From positions 1 to 64,000 of IMG/VR virus record IMGVR_UViG_3300024520_000055: a stretch of DNA of 64,000 nt; one strand, 5' to 3'. Positions 15,777 through 26,587 of the stretch are shown piece after piece (positions within the stretch are counted from its first letter, which is position 1; every line of letters starts with the position of its first letter). Under the pieces are notes generated by a model. The model searched no databases. It had not been told where the DNA came from and worked only from the letters and a program-made list of their open reading frames with translations. The translations under genes and the position numbers were made by a program. Source of the DNA: a virus.

Positions 15777-18700
15777 ATGCCGGTAAAGATCGACGGCGCG
15801 TTTTACGACATCGACAGTGCCTCGGGGGATGTCCTGAACCAACTGAAGGCTGCCCTCCGTTTGGACGACATTACCTACCACGGGTTCACCAAGCAATCAG
15901 GGGCGCGCGTCGGAAGAGACCCCAGGGCCTACGATGATTACCAGCAACCGCCGTACTCACGGATCGTGTCCAATCCTGAGCATCTTTACTACGACGCCAC
16001 GGGGCTCCTGTGGACAGAAGAGGGTGACGTCCCAGTACCGTACGATCCCCACAACTACGACGACATCCCCCACGGGATCGGTCCCGATCCCGCGCTCAAC
16101 CGCCACGGGTGGGTCTACAACTTCAGTTGCCGCGCCGACTACATCGACGTCTCCAACGACGCAGGGCGTCTGCGCTTCGAACGAGAAGCGGCAGCGCCGA
16201 CGACTCTCGACATCAGGGGGTACTTCTGGAGCAAACGCTGGTTGCGCGCGGACAGAGGTTTCGATCTGACCTGGCAATTCCGAGAACTCCCGGACAGCGT
16301 GGAGGAGTTCCAACAGCTGCCCCTCCTCGGCAGCGCAGAAGGATTCGCAGCTGTGCTCATCACGAAGGAATCCGGTTCTTCCAACATTCTCGCTCTCTCC
16401 GATACGGGGGTCATCGGAGGCCCAGCGGCCATTCCCGACGCGACCTCCGAAATCGACGTACACTTCTCGTGGGATCCACAGACCGCCACCGCGACCCTCT
16501 CCTACACGATCGGCGGAGTACATACACAACTGGCAACCCGGACGTTCACAGCGGAGCTGCCCCTCCGCTTTGTCAATCTTGTTTTCAGCGACTTCCCCAA
16601 CTACGATGCAGGGATTCCCGGAAACCTGGTTGCCAATTTCGGCCTGAACGAGCCTGTCTACCATCCCGAGAGGAATGACGCTTCCGGCAGATACGCACCC
16701 GGGCTTGAGGGCGTGGGGGCAGTCGAGCGCAGCGCCGGACCTTATGCAGGAATTTTCGCAGGATGGTGGCGTCCTCTTTTCATCACAACAACAGGCTGGG
16801 AGGATCTGTCCTCCGTTTCACCCCTCCTGACGCCCCCGGCGGGTGTGACAGAAAACGCGCTGGTGGACGTAGAGGCAGATATCCAAGTGGGGGCCGGGGT
16901 CTACGCCGACTCAGGGGGGCGCCGCGTCCTGACCTGGAGCATCATCGACGACCGCAGCCGGATGGAGTGGCAAGAGGATATCGTTCCTGGGCTTTCCAAG
17001 TACCGCTGTGGCCTGCGCACCTACAGCATTCCACTCCCCACAGGCCTGGATGAGGACGACATTTTCATGGGGGACCCCGCCGTCATCAACGGAGCTGTCT
17101 GTCTCGTGTTCGGAGTGAAGTACGCGTCCGGAGATGGACAAGAAGGAATCTACATTCTCGACTTCCATGCCGATGCACTGCTTCACATCACCAAGGACAA
17201 CGCGTACTACGAGATGACGGGACTTGGCAGCGGGATGTTGCATGGATTTTTTACAGCGATTTCGTCGCAGCACCTGGGCGATGAGTTCCGGGCTCCCGCT
17301 CTGGTACGCGATCATACTCCTGCGAATAACAAGCCTGCTGCCGTGCACAATGCCGTCCCGACGGCGGATCTCTCGGATTTCGGAGACGCGTTCCTTTTGG
17401 GGCGGAGGGAATTCCTCTCCGCAAGCCAAGCAGCGGTCGCGCCACATCAATGTTTCGCATTCAAGGTTGCCTATGCCGATATGGGGACTCTCCTGATCAC
17501 CGGATATGAGGATGTCCAGGTCTTCGCGCCTCCCATAGGGCTCCAAAGCGACGCACGTCGATGGAACTTTTCTGGGTTTCTTGCTGGCCCCATACAGGAC
17601 AACGCGTACTCGGAGGGACAGGGACCGACGCCGAACAAGAACAACCTGACCGGGATCGGAATGGCTCCGCTGGGAGTTCCTTCTCTGTGGTATCCGACGG
17701 CCCGTTTTGGGGGAAGCCCAACACAAAACGGCTACCCGAGGATGACACCGTTCCACCAGATTCCAGGGTGGTTTTTCCTCACGCAGGGCAACATGTCGGG
17801 CAACCTGTTCAAGTATCTTTCGGCACAAGGGTATGCCCGCTACACCAATATTCCCACGGGAATGGGACTGGACGAGTTTCTGGAGCAACAAAAGAATGCT
17901 CTCGGAGCGGCCAACGTGGGCGATGCTCCGGCAACTCTGGGCCTCGGACTTTCAAAAACTATCGGAAGATATCTTGCCCAAGGGCGTGTGCCGGTACTGA
18001 CAGATGCGGTTCAGCAGTACGACACCGTGCTCGTAGGTCCCGAGACCGACGGTGACATCATCGCGTTGGATACATTCAATGCTGCTTCTGCGCTGTTCGA
18101 CCCAGAGATCTCGGTGGGGCAGGTGGTCGAGGTCACAGCCGCAGGCGACGCGCTCAACATAAAGGAAGTCACCATTACCGAGGTGTTGGACACTTACACC
18201 GTGAAGGTCACACCAGACTTCAATAGCACCGAATCGGGGGTGACCTGGAACCACCTCAGCAGCCCGTTCGAGCTCACGCTTGAGGGGACAGGGGACGAGG
18301 GAAACGAGATCGAAGCGGCAGACGTGCGCAAGCACCTCGGAGTCATTGCTGTCGTCGTTTGCTCCTCCATCCGTAATTTTTACCGAGTAAAGAACGCCTA
18401 TCCGCATCCGACCGCGGATGACCAGATTGTCATTGCCCTCGCCCCCCTCCTCCTGGATGGTGAGAGCGCGAGCTCATTTGCGTTGCCGAGAAACGACGCG
18501 GCATACTTGTCGTTCATGCCCATGCCGTGGAATGTGGACATCGACGGCCTTGCGGTGCAGGCGGTCCCCGTTGCGTTCCAGCGGGCCACTGACCTGACGG
18601 ATCCCGAGACCATTCGGTACTGGATCCTCCTCCGCTCTGTGGACGGATCGGTAGCGGAACTGCGGCGGTACCAGTTCAACTACGACTACGATGCCCAAAA

Positions 18701-21700
18701 GCTCAAGGCCATCTTCGACCGACGCTTCATCCAGACCGCCGCTGACCAAGCCTGGGTTGGTGACGAGGACTTCCTGTCACGCTCCGCGACACAGGACTTC
18801 TTCATGCTAGGTAGCGAGAACCTCACCGAAGCATCGGCAACGCTGTATGGAGCAATCACGGGGCGTGAGGTCGAAGTTACTAGCGGTTCCGAGGAGAAGG
18901 ACCGGCCGTACTACTTCCTCAAGGGAACGTGTTGGAATTGGCGCGACACCATCGGGCTCACGTGGACCATGCGCTTGACCACAGCGTCACCAACAACGGA
19001 TGGGACAGTCATTCCCTCTCCTCCCAGCGCGGACAACACGACTGTCCTCCCGTTGGGAGCAGGGACGGAAATCCGCCTTGGAGCCCAGCCCCAGGACAAC
19101 ATGAAGGGCCCTGTTGCTCACGTTTCGCTGCTCCAACAGACAGCGCCCTACACCATGCCGCGGCAAGGGGAAACGGGGGACAGTGCTGCGGGGTTCATGC
19201 CGGGGTTGGAGGGAGAAGGGGAGTGGGTGGACGCCACCACCTTCCGCGCCATTGACGATGAGAGCGGACCCCCGGTCTTCTCCTCTTTCCTGGAGGACAC
19301 CGATCCCAGCGTGGCCGAGAGACTCCTGGTGGTCTACGACCAGACGGACTCCCGCAAGCGCCTCCTGCTGCGGGTCGAAGAGATCCTTGACGGTAACACG
19401 GCGACGGTTTCGACTGACCTCAACGAGGCGTTCAAGTCCTTCGCTGACCTCCTCACCTGGACGTCAGACATCCCCGTGTCCGAGCGGGTCGAAGGGACAC
19501 GGTTCTCCTGGTTCTTCTTCATCTGGCGTGGTGCGGTGTCGGGAGGCAAGCTGACCTTCCCGAACGTGTTCCAGGCAACGCGCAAGCCCTTCGGGGGAAG
19601 ACTCGCATTCGCCGACGCTCACGTAGGAGACTTCATTGAGGTCGCGCTGGTCATGAACCCGGCCCACTTCTTCCCCGACAAGATCCCGGACACGGGATAC
19701 ACGACTGCCTACTGGGCGTCCGGCGACGACACAGTCTACCTTCGCGAGGACTTGGGGGAAGTGTTCACGAGGGGGATGCTCGGACACGCGCTCTACTTGG
19801 GAGGTACGGAGGACGAGGTCTACTCCATCGTGGACCTGATCGAGGAGCTCGACGACGGCACGTTCCGTGGTGCCGTGTTGGAAGAGGGTGGAGGCGCGGC
19901 CTCGTTCACAGACGATCAGACAGCACAGGTAGCCCGATTCGATTCGAACGTGGTTGAGAACGGAGTGAAAGGAAAAATCGACGCAACGGCGACGCCGGAC
20001 GAGTTCCTCATTGAGCCCTACACCAGTGGCGCGGAGATAGCGGGGACAGAGGACGTCACCTACGGAACTTACTGGGCGTTCGCTGCTGCCGAGGCCACAG
20101 AAATCACGGGGATCGCTGCGGGCATGAAAGTCTTGCTGGCGGTTTCGGGATGGTTCCTGGTTGAAGAGATTGAATTTGACACCACGACAGGAGAGCCCCT
20201 TGGGTTGCACCTGGTCGAGATCGACACTGGCGCTGCGTGGACCGGAGGAGGCCCGCAAGGCTGGACGGTCTACGAAGTCGCCGAGATGCGCAACTATTTT
20301 TCCAAGTTGATCGCAGAGGCATCCGGCGTGATTACCGTGCTGGACAGGGCAGCGCACGGGACTGACAACGACGGAGAACACACCATTGACGACATCGCAG
20401 CGGGCACCGAAATCCTTGCCCCCGCGTACCCCACGCATCGGCCCGAAGCGTATGCCGGGGTTGAACTCGATACAGCCACGCGCGTAGACCAGTCCGATCT
20501 GTCGTGGAAAATGAAGGGCCTCTACCAGCGCTGGGAAATCGCTGCGGTCCTGTCAGAAACTTCGGTCGAACTGGATGTTCCGACGCAGGCCGACTTCGAC
20601 ACGCTGGCGGCGTTTTCATTCAATGGTAGGTATGCGTGGAAGCATGTCACCAAGCGTCTCCAGTGCCCCGGGGCCAACTTCGTCGCACTGGACGCCGACC
20701 AGAAGAAGCTGACGCTCGACAAGAGCGGAGATCCCAACCTCGACGGCTTCGAGTTCGACATCGAAGAAGTTGAGTCAGCCACACAGGTAAAGGTCGACCA
20801 CTACTTCGACGCGCCGCTGTTGAACAGCGGAGCAATGCGTTGGGGGGTGGGGGACGTCCCCTACGCCACGGTCGCGTATCTTCCGGCGTCCACGACGATC
20901 ACCACGGCCATCAATGGTGGCGTTGGGGGAGTCTACGTTCTCTTCCCGCGCGGGGGCACGCTGCCAACGCTCTTGGCGGGCAAGTACCTCTATTTGAACT
21001 TCCCCTACCTGGATGCAGAAAGCGTCTATGACGAGGGCCTCTTCGGAGACTATTCCGACGCGTACCTCACGCTCTCTCCGGCGTTGAACAGCATCGCAGT
21101 CGAAGTGACGACACGCGGGAACGACGGGACCTACGGTGACTGGGCTCTCCTTGATCTCGATACGGATTCACCCCTCCTCGAACCACTGAACGATGCGGCC
21201 GAGGCGCAAGTCTACGCGTGGCCGGTCAACGCGGGTTACACCCAGGCCGAGTATGTCCCCGCGCTCTACACGGGCGAAGCGAAGCACGTCTACGCTGACA
21301 CGTTGGCCGCCAACTGGTTCATTTTCCAGAACCCGGCCTACATGCGTGCCGCGGGTCTTGGGACCCCCGACATGTGTCCCCTGTGCTACATGGAGCTCTC
21401 CACCACCAGGGAGAACGAGCAGACTAAGGTCACTGTGACGCGGCACGTGGTCGGCAAGGAACGCACCGAGGAAGAGGGCTTCTACGACGGAGGTGTGGCC
21501 GAGGCATTCACACAGGTTCTGGACGCACTGCCCCGCTACGAGTCTCCGGCGGCGCCCGGGGCGACCTTCGGCCACCGCGGAGACAAGTTCCCTGTGAGCG
21601 AGGGCTACTTCCTCCGCGTCTCATTCGCACTGATCACGTTTTCCACCACCTCGCAGCATCGGGCCGAGGAACAACTGGAGGATTTGGTTGGGGTTCCTGA

Positions 21701-22013
21701 GTTGCTGGAAGCCAGCCCTGCTCCTGGATATGCAAAGACGACCCTGTGGATTGGTTCCAACGCCGACCAGCAGGGCGAGATCGTCGCAGGGGACCAAGAT
21801 AGAATTCTGGAACTGCGACTGCGCACTGATGAGGTGCGGGCCAAGACGGCATACCAGCTGGACAGCGCGGAGGTCCTGGGAAGCCTGGTTGAGCACACCC
21901 GCCACGGACACGGGACGATGGTCTCCGCACACCTCCAGACAGACGCCCCTCTCTTCTTCAGCGAGGACCTCACGCTCGAGGATCTTCAGGAGTGGTACTC
22001 ACTATGGGTCTGA
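15777..22013 (+). CDS. Giant 2,078-residue virion protein
   Basis: The largest gene of the window. It is rich in beta-strand-type sequence, Asp, Gly, Thr and aromatic residues, with no coiled coil, as in large baseplate or fibre proteins built from repeated beta-domains. Residues about 125-280 look like a jelly-roll (laminin-G/ConA-like) module, judged from the alternating strands in this stretch; this is tentative. There is no protease or hydrolase motif that I recognise. It lies between tape measure and baseplate genes and overlaps the next start by ten bases. Probably a tail-tip or baseplate component, perhaps with receptor-binding capacity. Confidence 0.6.
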   Translation: MPVKIDGAFYDIDSASGDVLNQLKAALRLDDITYHGFTKQSGARVGRDPRAYDDYQQPPYSRIVSNPEHLYYDATGLLWTEEGDVPVPYDPHNYDDIPHGIGPDPALNRHGWVYNFSCRADYIDVSNDAGRLRFEREAAAPTTLDIRGYFWSKRWLRADRGFDLTWQFRELPDSVEEFQQLPLLGSAEGFAAVLITKESGSSNILALSDTGVIGGPAAIPDATSEIDVHFSWDPQTATATLSYTIGGVHTQLATRTFTAELPLRFVNLVFSDFPNYDAGIPGNLVANFGLNEPVYHPERNDASGRYAPGLEGVGAVERSAGPYAGIFAGWWRPLFITTTGWEDLSSVSPLLTPPAGVTENALVDVEADIQVGAGVYADSGGRRVLTWSIIDDRSRMEWQEDIVPGLSKYRCGLRTYSIPLPTGLDEDDIFMGDPAVINGAVCLVFGVKYASGDGQEGIYILDFHADALLHITKDNAYYEMTGLGSGMLHGFFTAISSQHLGDEFRAPALVRDHTPANNKPAAVHNAVPTADLSDFGDAFLLGRREFLSASQAAVAPHQCFAFKVAYADMGTLLITGYEDVQVFAPPIGLQSDARRWNFSGFLAGPIQDNAYSEGQGPTPNKNNLTGIGMAPLGVPSLWYPTARFGGSPTQNGYPRMTPFHQIPGWFFLTQGNMSGNLFKYLSAQGYARYTNIPTGMGLDEFLEQQKNALGAANVGDAPATLGLGLSKTIGRYLAQGRVPVLTDAVQQYDTVLVGPETDGDIIALDTFNAASALFDPEISVGQVVEVTAAGDALNIKEVTITEVLDTYTVKVTPDFNSTESGVTWNHLSSPFELTLEGTGDEGNEIEAADVRKHLGVIAVVVCSSIRNFYRVKNAYPHPTADDQIVIALAPLLLDGESASSFALPRNDAAYLSFMPMPWNVDIDGLAVQAVPVAFQRATDLTDPETIRYWILLRSVDGSVAELRRYQFNYDYDAQKLKAIFDRRFIQTAADQAWVGDEDFLSRSATQDFFMLGSENLTEASATLYGAITGREVEVTSGSEEKDRPYYFLKGTCWNWRDTIGLTWTMRLTTASPTTDGTVIPSPPSADNTTVLPLGAGTEIRLGAQPQDNMKGPVAHVSLLQQTAPYTMPRQGETGDSAAGFMPGLEGEGEWVDATTFRAIDDESGPPVFSSFLEDTDPSVAERLLVVYDQTDSRKRLLLRVEEILDGNTATVSTDLNEAFKSFADLLTWTSDIPVSERVEGTRFSWFFFIWRGAVSGGKLTFPNVFQATRKPFGGRLAFADAHVGDFIEVALVMNPAHFFPDKIPDTGYTTAYWASGDDTVYLREDLGEVFTRGMLGHALYLGGTEDEVYSIVDLIEELDDGTFRGAVLEEGGGAASFTDDQTAQVARFDSNVVENGVKGKIDATATPDEFLIEPYTSGAEIAGTEDVTYGTYWAFAAAEATEITGIAAGMKVLLAVSGWFLVEEIEFDTTTGEPLGLHLVEIDTGAAWTGGGPQGWTVYEVAEMRNYFSKLIAEASGVITVLDRAAHGTDNDGEHTIDDIAAGTEILAPAYPTHRPEAYAGVELDTATRVDQSDLSWKMKGLYQRWEIAAVLSETSVELDVPTQADFDTLAAFSFNGRYAWKHVTKRLQCPGANFVALDADQKKLTLDKSGDPNLDGFEFDIEEVESATQVKVDHYFDAPLLNSGAMRWGVGDVPYATVAYLPASTTITTAINGGVGGVYVLFPRGGTLPTLLAGKYLYLNFPYLDAESVYDEGLFGDYSDAYLTLSPALNSIAVEVTTRGNDGTYGDWALLDLDTDSPLLEPLNDAAEAQVYAWPVNAGYTQAEYVPALYTGEAKHVYADTLAANWFIFQNPAYMRAAGLGTPDMCPLCYMELSTTRENEQTKVTVTRHVVGKERTEEEGFYDGGVAEAFTQVLDALPRYESPAAPGATFGHRGDKFPVSEGYFLRVSFALITFSTTSQHRAEEQLEDLVGVPELLEASPAPGYAKTTLWIGSNADQQGEIVAGDQDRILELRLRTDEVRAKTAYQLDSAEVLGSLVEHTRHGHGTMVSAHLQTDAPLFFSEDLTLEDLQEWYSLWV

Positions 22014-22615
22014 TTTACGGCATCTCTGCGCTCCACCGGGGAACGGGAACGACGTTCGCCACCGAGACGACCTTCACGGCGCTGGAAGACCTCCCGGACC
22101 TCCAGGCGCCCGTGGCAGCGTTTCCCCTGCGAGACCTCATTAACAACACGCGACTGGGGGAGGCGTATCTCGACAACATTCGCAGTGTGCTCCTCGGAGT
22201 GTTCCGTGAGGTGTCAACGGGGTGGGAAATCAACCCGGTGTGGGAGGACAACGCGGCCCTTCGGGAACACGGGCACGACACGGCGGCACGCATTTTCATC
22301 CAGTTCGCCCTGGAGTCGTTCTTCGGATCTTACCTCCGCTCCAAGGTGGACTTGACAGGGATCCCCAATTCAGTGTTATACTACGACGTAGACCGGCAGA
22401 ACGCCGGACTCCACTTCTCCGTCCGACTGCCTTCCCTCGACCTGGGGGAGGCGCTCCGCGCGTTCCAACGCTCCCTACCAGACGCCTCGCTCCTGGAGCT
22501 GGCGAAGCGCGTCTGTGACGAGACCAAGTTTCCTCCAGACACAGACCTCAACGCGCGACTCTCCATTTGCTGCGGACTCATCCTGCTGACCTACTACGTG
22601 GAGGGACGGACATGA
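22004..22615 (+). CDS. Predicted baseplate protein
   Basis: A 203-residue protein; the ATG at 22004 overlaps the stop of the giant protein and has AGGAG about 12 bases ahead. The sequence has an N-terminal PLRDLINNTRLGEAYLDNIRS helix and a beta-rich centre, loosely similar in layout to gp25/W-type baseplate wedge proteins, but without a clear motif. It is followed by a four-base overlap (ATGA). Confidence 0.5.
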   Translation: MGLIYGISALHRGTGTTFATETTFTALEDLPDLQAPVAAFPLRDLINNTRLGEAYLDNIRSVLLGVFREVSTGWEINPVWEDNAALREHGHDTAARIFIQFALESFFGSYLRSKVDLTGIPNSVLYYDVDRQNAGLHFSVRLPSLDLGEALRAFQRSLPDASLLELAKRVCDETKFPPDTDLNARLSICCGLILLTYYVEGRT

Positions 22616-25600
22616 CCGAGGAGCAGCAGCTCTACCGGAGCGATCTTCTGCTCTACATCGACGGCGTGCACATTCCGTGTGTCGGCGCCATCGTCCGCAG
22701 CGGGCGCTTCACGATCCCCGAGGCAGCCATTGACCTGGTGCCTCACCCCCAGCTTGCAGGAATGGGTCGGGACGACCACGTCCCCGTTGTACTCTTCGAG
22801 TACGATGGACAGTCTCCCTACGGTCCGATGGGAACGACCTCGTTCCGCGATGACTTCCCTCCCTTCTACGAGGCCGACCCCAAGTTCCCCGTACTCGGTG
22901 AATGGAAGTACGCATTCGAGGGCAACATCATCGGCTGGGAGTACGCAGTCACGCCGGAAGGCGTCAAGGTCATGCGCTTCAACTGCCTCCACGACATTGG
23001 TTGTCTCGTGACCTACCTGTTGAAGTACGCCGTTGGATACGACGATGCTTACAAAGTGATCGGACAGCGCACGCGCAGCGCAAGCCGGGGCGAGGTGCGG
23101 CGCTTGGCAAAGAACTGGGACCTGTACTATCCTATCTCGCTCTTCTACAAGAACGGATTGCCTCCCGCGATCAAGAAAAAGAAGAAGCCCAAGGAAGAAG
23201 AGAAGACACGGTCGGCTGTCTTGAAAGATGTTCTCAAAAACAATGAAGCACGTGGGAAGACGGCACTGATCGAGGGAAAGTCTGTTGCTTTCCTCTCCAT
23301 GGAAATTGTAGGAGACGAAATCTTCTACGAACTTCCGGACGAACGCATCGTGCTCAAGCGCGGCTCCTCTGCAATCGTTCGACGCGAACGCAAGACTCGC
23401 TTCAAGGCGGAGAACTATGCGGACGGACAGGTTGCAACGCGGCAGACCAGGGCTGGGCGTCGGCGCTCCAGCGCTGCCGACTACGTCAACCGTCCCTTCG
23501 ACGTCCTCTGGAACATTTTCAACGCGTGTGACAAGCAGCACCAGGAGCAATTTCGCTCCATCATCGTCGGCCGTTACTTCTGGCCTCGCATCTCACGCAC
23601 GCGGTTGCTCTACCGATTCCTTCCGGCCCCCCTCTTCGAACAGCCCATCGATCCCACCGAGCGCACTACCAAGTACGTCGGTGTCTTCGATTGCATCAAG
23701 GCTGTGGGGCACAGGTTCAAGTCAGGAGGCGCCCTCTACACACGCCTGAAAGCGTTCGAGGCGCTGCTCAAGCAGATGGCACAGATGGGGGGCGCGGGCC
23801 CGGCATGGGCGTTCTATCAGACGTTGTTCTCCCAGATGCTTTACGACCTGCTGTGCATCCCGAACCCCGCACTCTACGAAGTGGAGGCTTTGTCTACATA
23901 CAAACATGTGATCGGGGAGGGAGACCCCAACTTGGAGAACGACAATCATGTGTTGGCCAACTACACCACAATTCCCACGTCGTTCATGGGCGTGCCTCCG
24001 CGCTGCAATGTGATCTTCCCCAGCGAGAAGATCGAGTTCCAGTATCAGGAGAACTTCCAGTCACAACCGACGCGTGTCTACGTCGGAGACCTCTTTGCCA
24101 CCAAAGCAGGGCTTATCCGGCACAAGGGAATCCCGTTCACCGTGGGCTACCCCGAAGAGGCATTCGATCACCTGCGGGCTGGCAGGGTTCCTGGGAAGGC
24201 ATACCTGAACAACTACGCGTTCCTGATCTATCCCGAGGAGTACTTCTGTGGCCCACGCACATTCACCACAGGCATGCCTCAGTGGTGGCACATGATGCAG
24301 GACAAGGTCACGGGCAAGAAGAAGACTCCGCGCAAGGATGTGGTCACCACTTCTTCTGATGCAGTGACCGCACTGCAACAGGCGCAGTCCGAAGACCTCC
24401 TCAAGACACGCAACCAGACACACGCATACAAATTGGAACAGTGGGAGAAAAGAAAACAACAGGCCATCACCGACGCGCGCGAAAAAGCAGCCAGGGAGGG
24501 ACGCGACTACGTCCCAGGCGAGGAAGACTTCACCGAGGAGGCACCGAAGAAGGCGGCCGTGCACAAGGCCGTCACCCGTGAGACGGTGCAGAACTTTGTC
24601 ACAGGGCAGGTTGCGCCATCGGGGAAGAAGAAAGTCAAGAAGGGCGTCCCCTACAAGCTCGACATGGACCCCTTCTTCTTTGCCTACGCGCGATACATCT
24701 ATTACATCGAGCGCTACGGCGCACGCGTTGCCAACATCTCTGTGTCTGACAACCGCAACCACGTTGCTGGCTTGCCGTGCCTGGTTCTCGATCGCGAGAA
24801 GCCGGGGATGCACTTCTTTGGTTTCATCGAGAAGATCCAGCGAGAGTTCCGGCAGGATGGGCGCGGGATGCAACTCCAGATCACCTACGTAAGGGACATG
24901 TTGGAGTTCGTTGAGTCCCTCTCGGAATTGCAAGACAACAAGTTGCGCAAGCGCCTGGGTAGCGCGGAAAACAAGAATCCGGACGAGTTTTGGTACGTTT
25001 ACGACAAGCACCCGGGTCTCGTTGCGTTCAATGAAATCAACAAGGCGTTTAACACCACCACCGAGTGGGAAGATGACCAGACGTTCGTGGAACACATGGA
25101 GACGGGGCAACCAGATCCCGTGCCTACCGTTGCATTTATCACTGCGATCCCCGAACACGCTTCGGAGTACTACGGGCGCCTATTGTGGGGAGGAACATCC
25201 TACGAAGAAATCTTGTTGGGCGTTGCACCGGAATCGAATCCACGTTTCTCTGTTCCCTTGGACCAGATTTTCAAGATCGTCAAGGTGGACCGCAACGACA
25301 GGGAACTCGAGGACGGCGTAGCTTTCGACCCCAAACAGTTCGAGAACCAGGCCAAGTATGTGGGAGAGAATGCGCAAACGCTTCCCCTCACCTCGGAGGA
25401 AACGCACTACCGCCTGAAGTTCCTGGACCACCTCCGAAGCGAGGGGTTCGATCCCGTTGCGCGCTACGACGACGCGGTGAAGTACACGTGGCGGCCTATC
25501 TGCAACCTGCACCAGTACGTGCGATTCTTCGCGGCCACCTGGGAAGCAGTCCTCGGCGCCGAGCTGTTCGACAATGACTTCTACTCTCAGTTCATGGAGA

Positions 25601-25884
25601 GTGTCACCGATCCGTCGAAGAATGTTGCAGCCAGCTATCCGCGCTACCTGTACCTCCATCCCTACATGTTCCCCGCGAATACCGCGGGCGTGACCAGCGG
25701 TGACCTGAGTCACATTCCTCCGGGACCGCCAGTTGACATCGAAGAGAACACAGAGAGAGGAAGAAAGAAGCAGACCTACGGGGTGCCCGCGTTGGACGAA
25801 GTTCCTCACACGAGAAAAGCGTGGCAGTATATACTGACTTTCTATCGGAGGACTCTCCTTGATCTGGTGCCGGAGGAGTGGTGA
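22612..25884 (+). CDS. Large baseplate hub-like protein
   Basis: A 1,090-residue protein starting MTEEQQLYRSDLLLYIDG. The C-terminal half contains VAGLPCLVLDREKPGMHFFGFIEK and a following RGMQLQITYVRDM. This pattern (smooth strand, then a GxI or GfV turn, then a T-terminated strand) is typical of the gp27/gpD-type hub domains. A Lys-rich, presumably disordered insertion lies around residues 185-215 and another around 590-690. The start overlaps the previous stop (ATGA). A hub or tail-tip role is inferred. Confidence 0.55.
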   Translation: MTEEQQLYRSDLLLYIDGVHIPCVGAIVRSGRFTIPEAAIDLVPHPQLAGMGRDDHVPVVLFEYDGQSPYGPMGTTSFRDDFPPFYEADPKFPVLGEWKYAFEGNIIGWEYAVTPEGVKVMRFNCLHDIGCLVTYLLKYAVGYDDAYKVIGQRTRSASRGEVRRLAKNWDLYYPISLFYKNGLPPAIKKKKKPKEEEKTRSAVLKDVLKNNEARGKTALIEGKSVAFLSMEIVGDEIFYELPDERIVLKRGSSAIVRRERKTRFKAENYADGQVATRQTRAGRRRSSAADYVNRPFDVLWNIFNACDKQHQEQFRSIIVGRYFWPRISRTRLLYRFLPAPLFEQPIDPTERTTKYVGVFDCIKAVGHRFKSGGALYTRLKAFEALLKQMAQMGGAGPAWAFYQTLFSQMLYDLLCIPNPALYEVEALSTYKHVIGEGDPNLENDNHVLANYTTIPTSFMGVPPRCNVIFPSEKIEFQYQENFQSQPTRVYVGDLFATKAGLIRHKGIPFTVGYPEEAFDHLRAGRVPGKAYLNNYAFLIYPEEYFCGPRTFTTGMPQWWHMMQDKVTGKKKTPRKDVVTTSSDAVTALQQAQSEDLLKTRNQTHAYKLEQWEKRKQQAITDAREKAAREGRDYVPGEEDFTEEAPKKAAVHKAVTRETVQNFVTGQVAPSGKKKVKKGVPYKLDMDPFFFAYARYIYYIERYGARVANISVSDNRNHVAGLPCLVLDREKPGMHFFGFIEKIQREFRQDGRGMQLQITYVRDMLEFVESLSELQDNKLRKRLGSAENKNPDEFWYVYDKHPGLVAFNEINKAFNTTTEWEDDQTFVEHMETGQPDPVPTVAFITAIPEHASEYYGRLLWGGTSYEEILLGVAPESNPRFSVPLDQIFKIVKVDRNDRELEDGVAFDPKQFENQAKYVGENAQTLPLTSEETHYRLKFLDHLRSEGFDPVARYDDAVKYTWRPICNLHQYVRFFAATWEAVLGAELFDNDFYSQFMESVTDPSKNVAASYPRYLYLHPYMFPANTAGVTSGDLSHIPPGPPVDIEENTERGRKKQTYGVPALDEVPHTRKAWQYILTFYRRTLLDLVPEEW

Positions 25885-26585
25885 TGGCAGTCGCGAGCAA
25901 CAGGGACCTTCGCAAACGCGACGTTGATCTTTACAACGCATGGCGGAAGAATCCCAGCGCCCCCACGCTGTCCCCTTTACTCCGTAATCTGGACCCGCTC
26001 ATTCACCGCGAGGTCAACCGCTGGCAAGGCACGCTGGCCCGTCCGTTTCTGGAGACGCAGGCCAAGAAGCTGGCGGTCGAGGCCATCGGGACGTTCGACC
26101 CCACGCGCGGGGTACAACTGTCCACGCACGTCGGCAACCGTCTTCAGAAACTGTCCCGGCCGAACTATACCTACCAAAACCTTGCGCGCATCCCCGAGCA
26201 CCGGATGATGAAGTTCTACACGTTCAATGCTTCGCGAGGGCGTCTCATTGAGCAGCTGGGGCGCGAGCCGACGGCAGATGAGATGGCGCGGGAGCTGGTC
26301 TGGAGTCTTCCCGCAGTGCGAAGGTTCCAGAGTGAACAGCGGAGGGAACTGCTGACTTCGCAAGAGGGCCCCGAGGAAGACTCGAGCGCGACAGACAACA
26401 TGGTTCACTACGTCTACCACGATCTCCCCCCGATGCAGCAGCGCATCTTCGAAATGAAAACAGGGTACCTGGGACACCCCGTGACGAAGCCCGCGACCAT
26501 TCGAAAGGAGCTGGGCCTCACGCAGGGACAGCTCTCGTATCAGCAGGCCCAGATCCTGAAGCGGTTCAAGGAGGCGCAAGAGTAA
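25884..26585 (+). CDS. Sigma-70-like protein encoded in the tail operon
   Basis: A 233-residue protein with GGAGGAG five bases before an ATG that overlaps the previous stop. It resembles sigma factors in order: a region-2-like FDPTRGVQLSTHVGNRLQKL (compare FDxxRGxxFSTYAxxxI), IPEHR (compare LPEH), a region-3-like LGREPTADEMARELVWS, and a C-terminal ATIRKELGLTQGQLSYQQAQILKRFKE that resembles a region-4 helix-turn-helix. It may direct late transcription, or be a virion protein derived from a sigma factor, since it sits between baseplate genes. Confidence 0.65.
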   Translation: MAVASNRDLRKRDVDLYNAWRKNPSAPTLSPLLRNLDPLIHREVNRWQGTLARPFLETQAKKLAVEAIGTFDPTRGVQLSTHVGNRLQKLSRPNYTYQNLARIPEHRMMKFYTFNASRGRLIEQLGREPTADEMARELVWSLPAVRRFQSEQRRELLTSQEGPEEDSSATDNMVHYVYHDLPPMQQRIFEMKTGYLGHPVTKPATIRKELGLTQGQLSYQQAQILKRFKEAQE

Positions 26586-26587
26586 CA

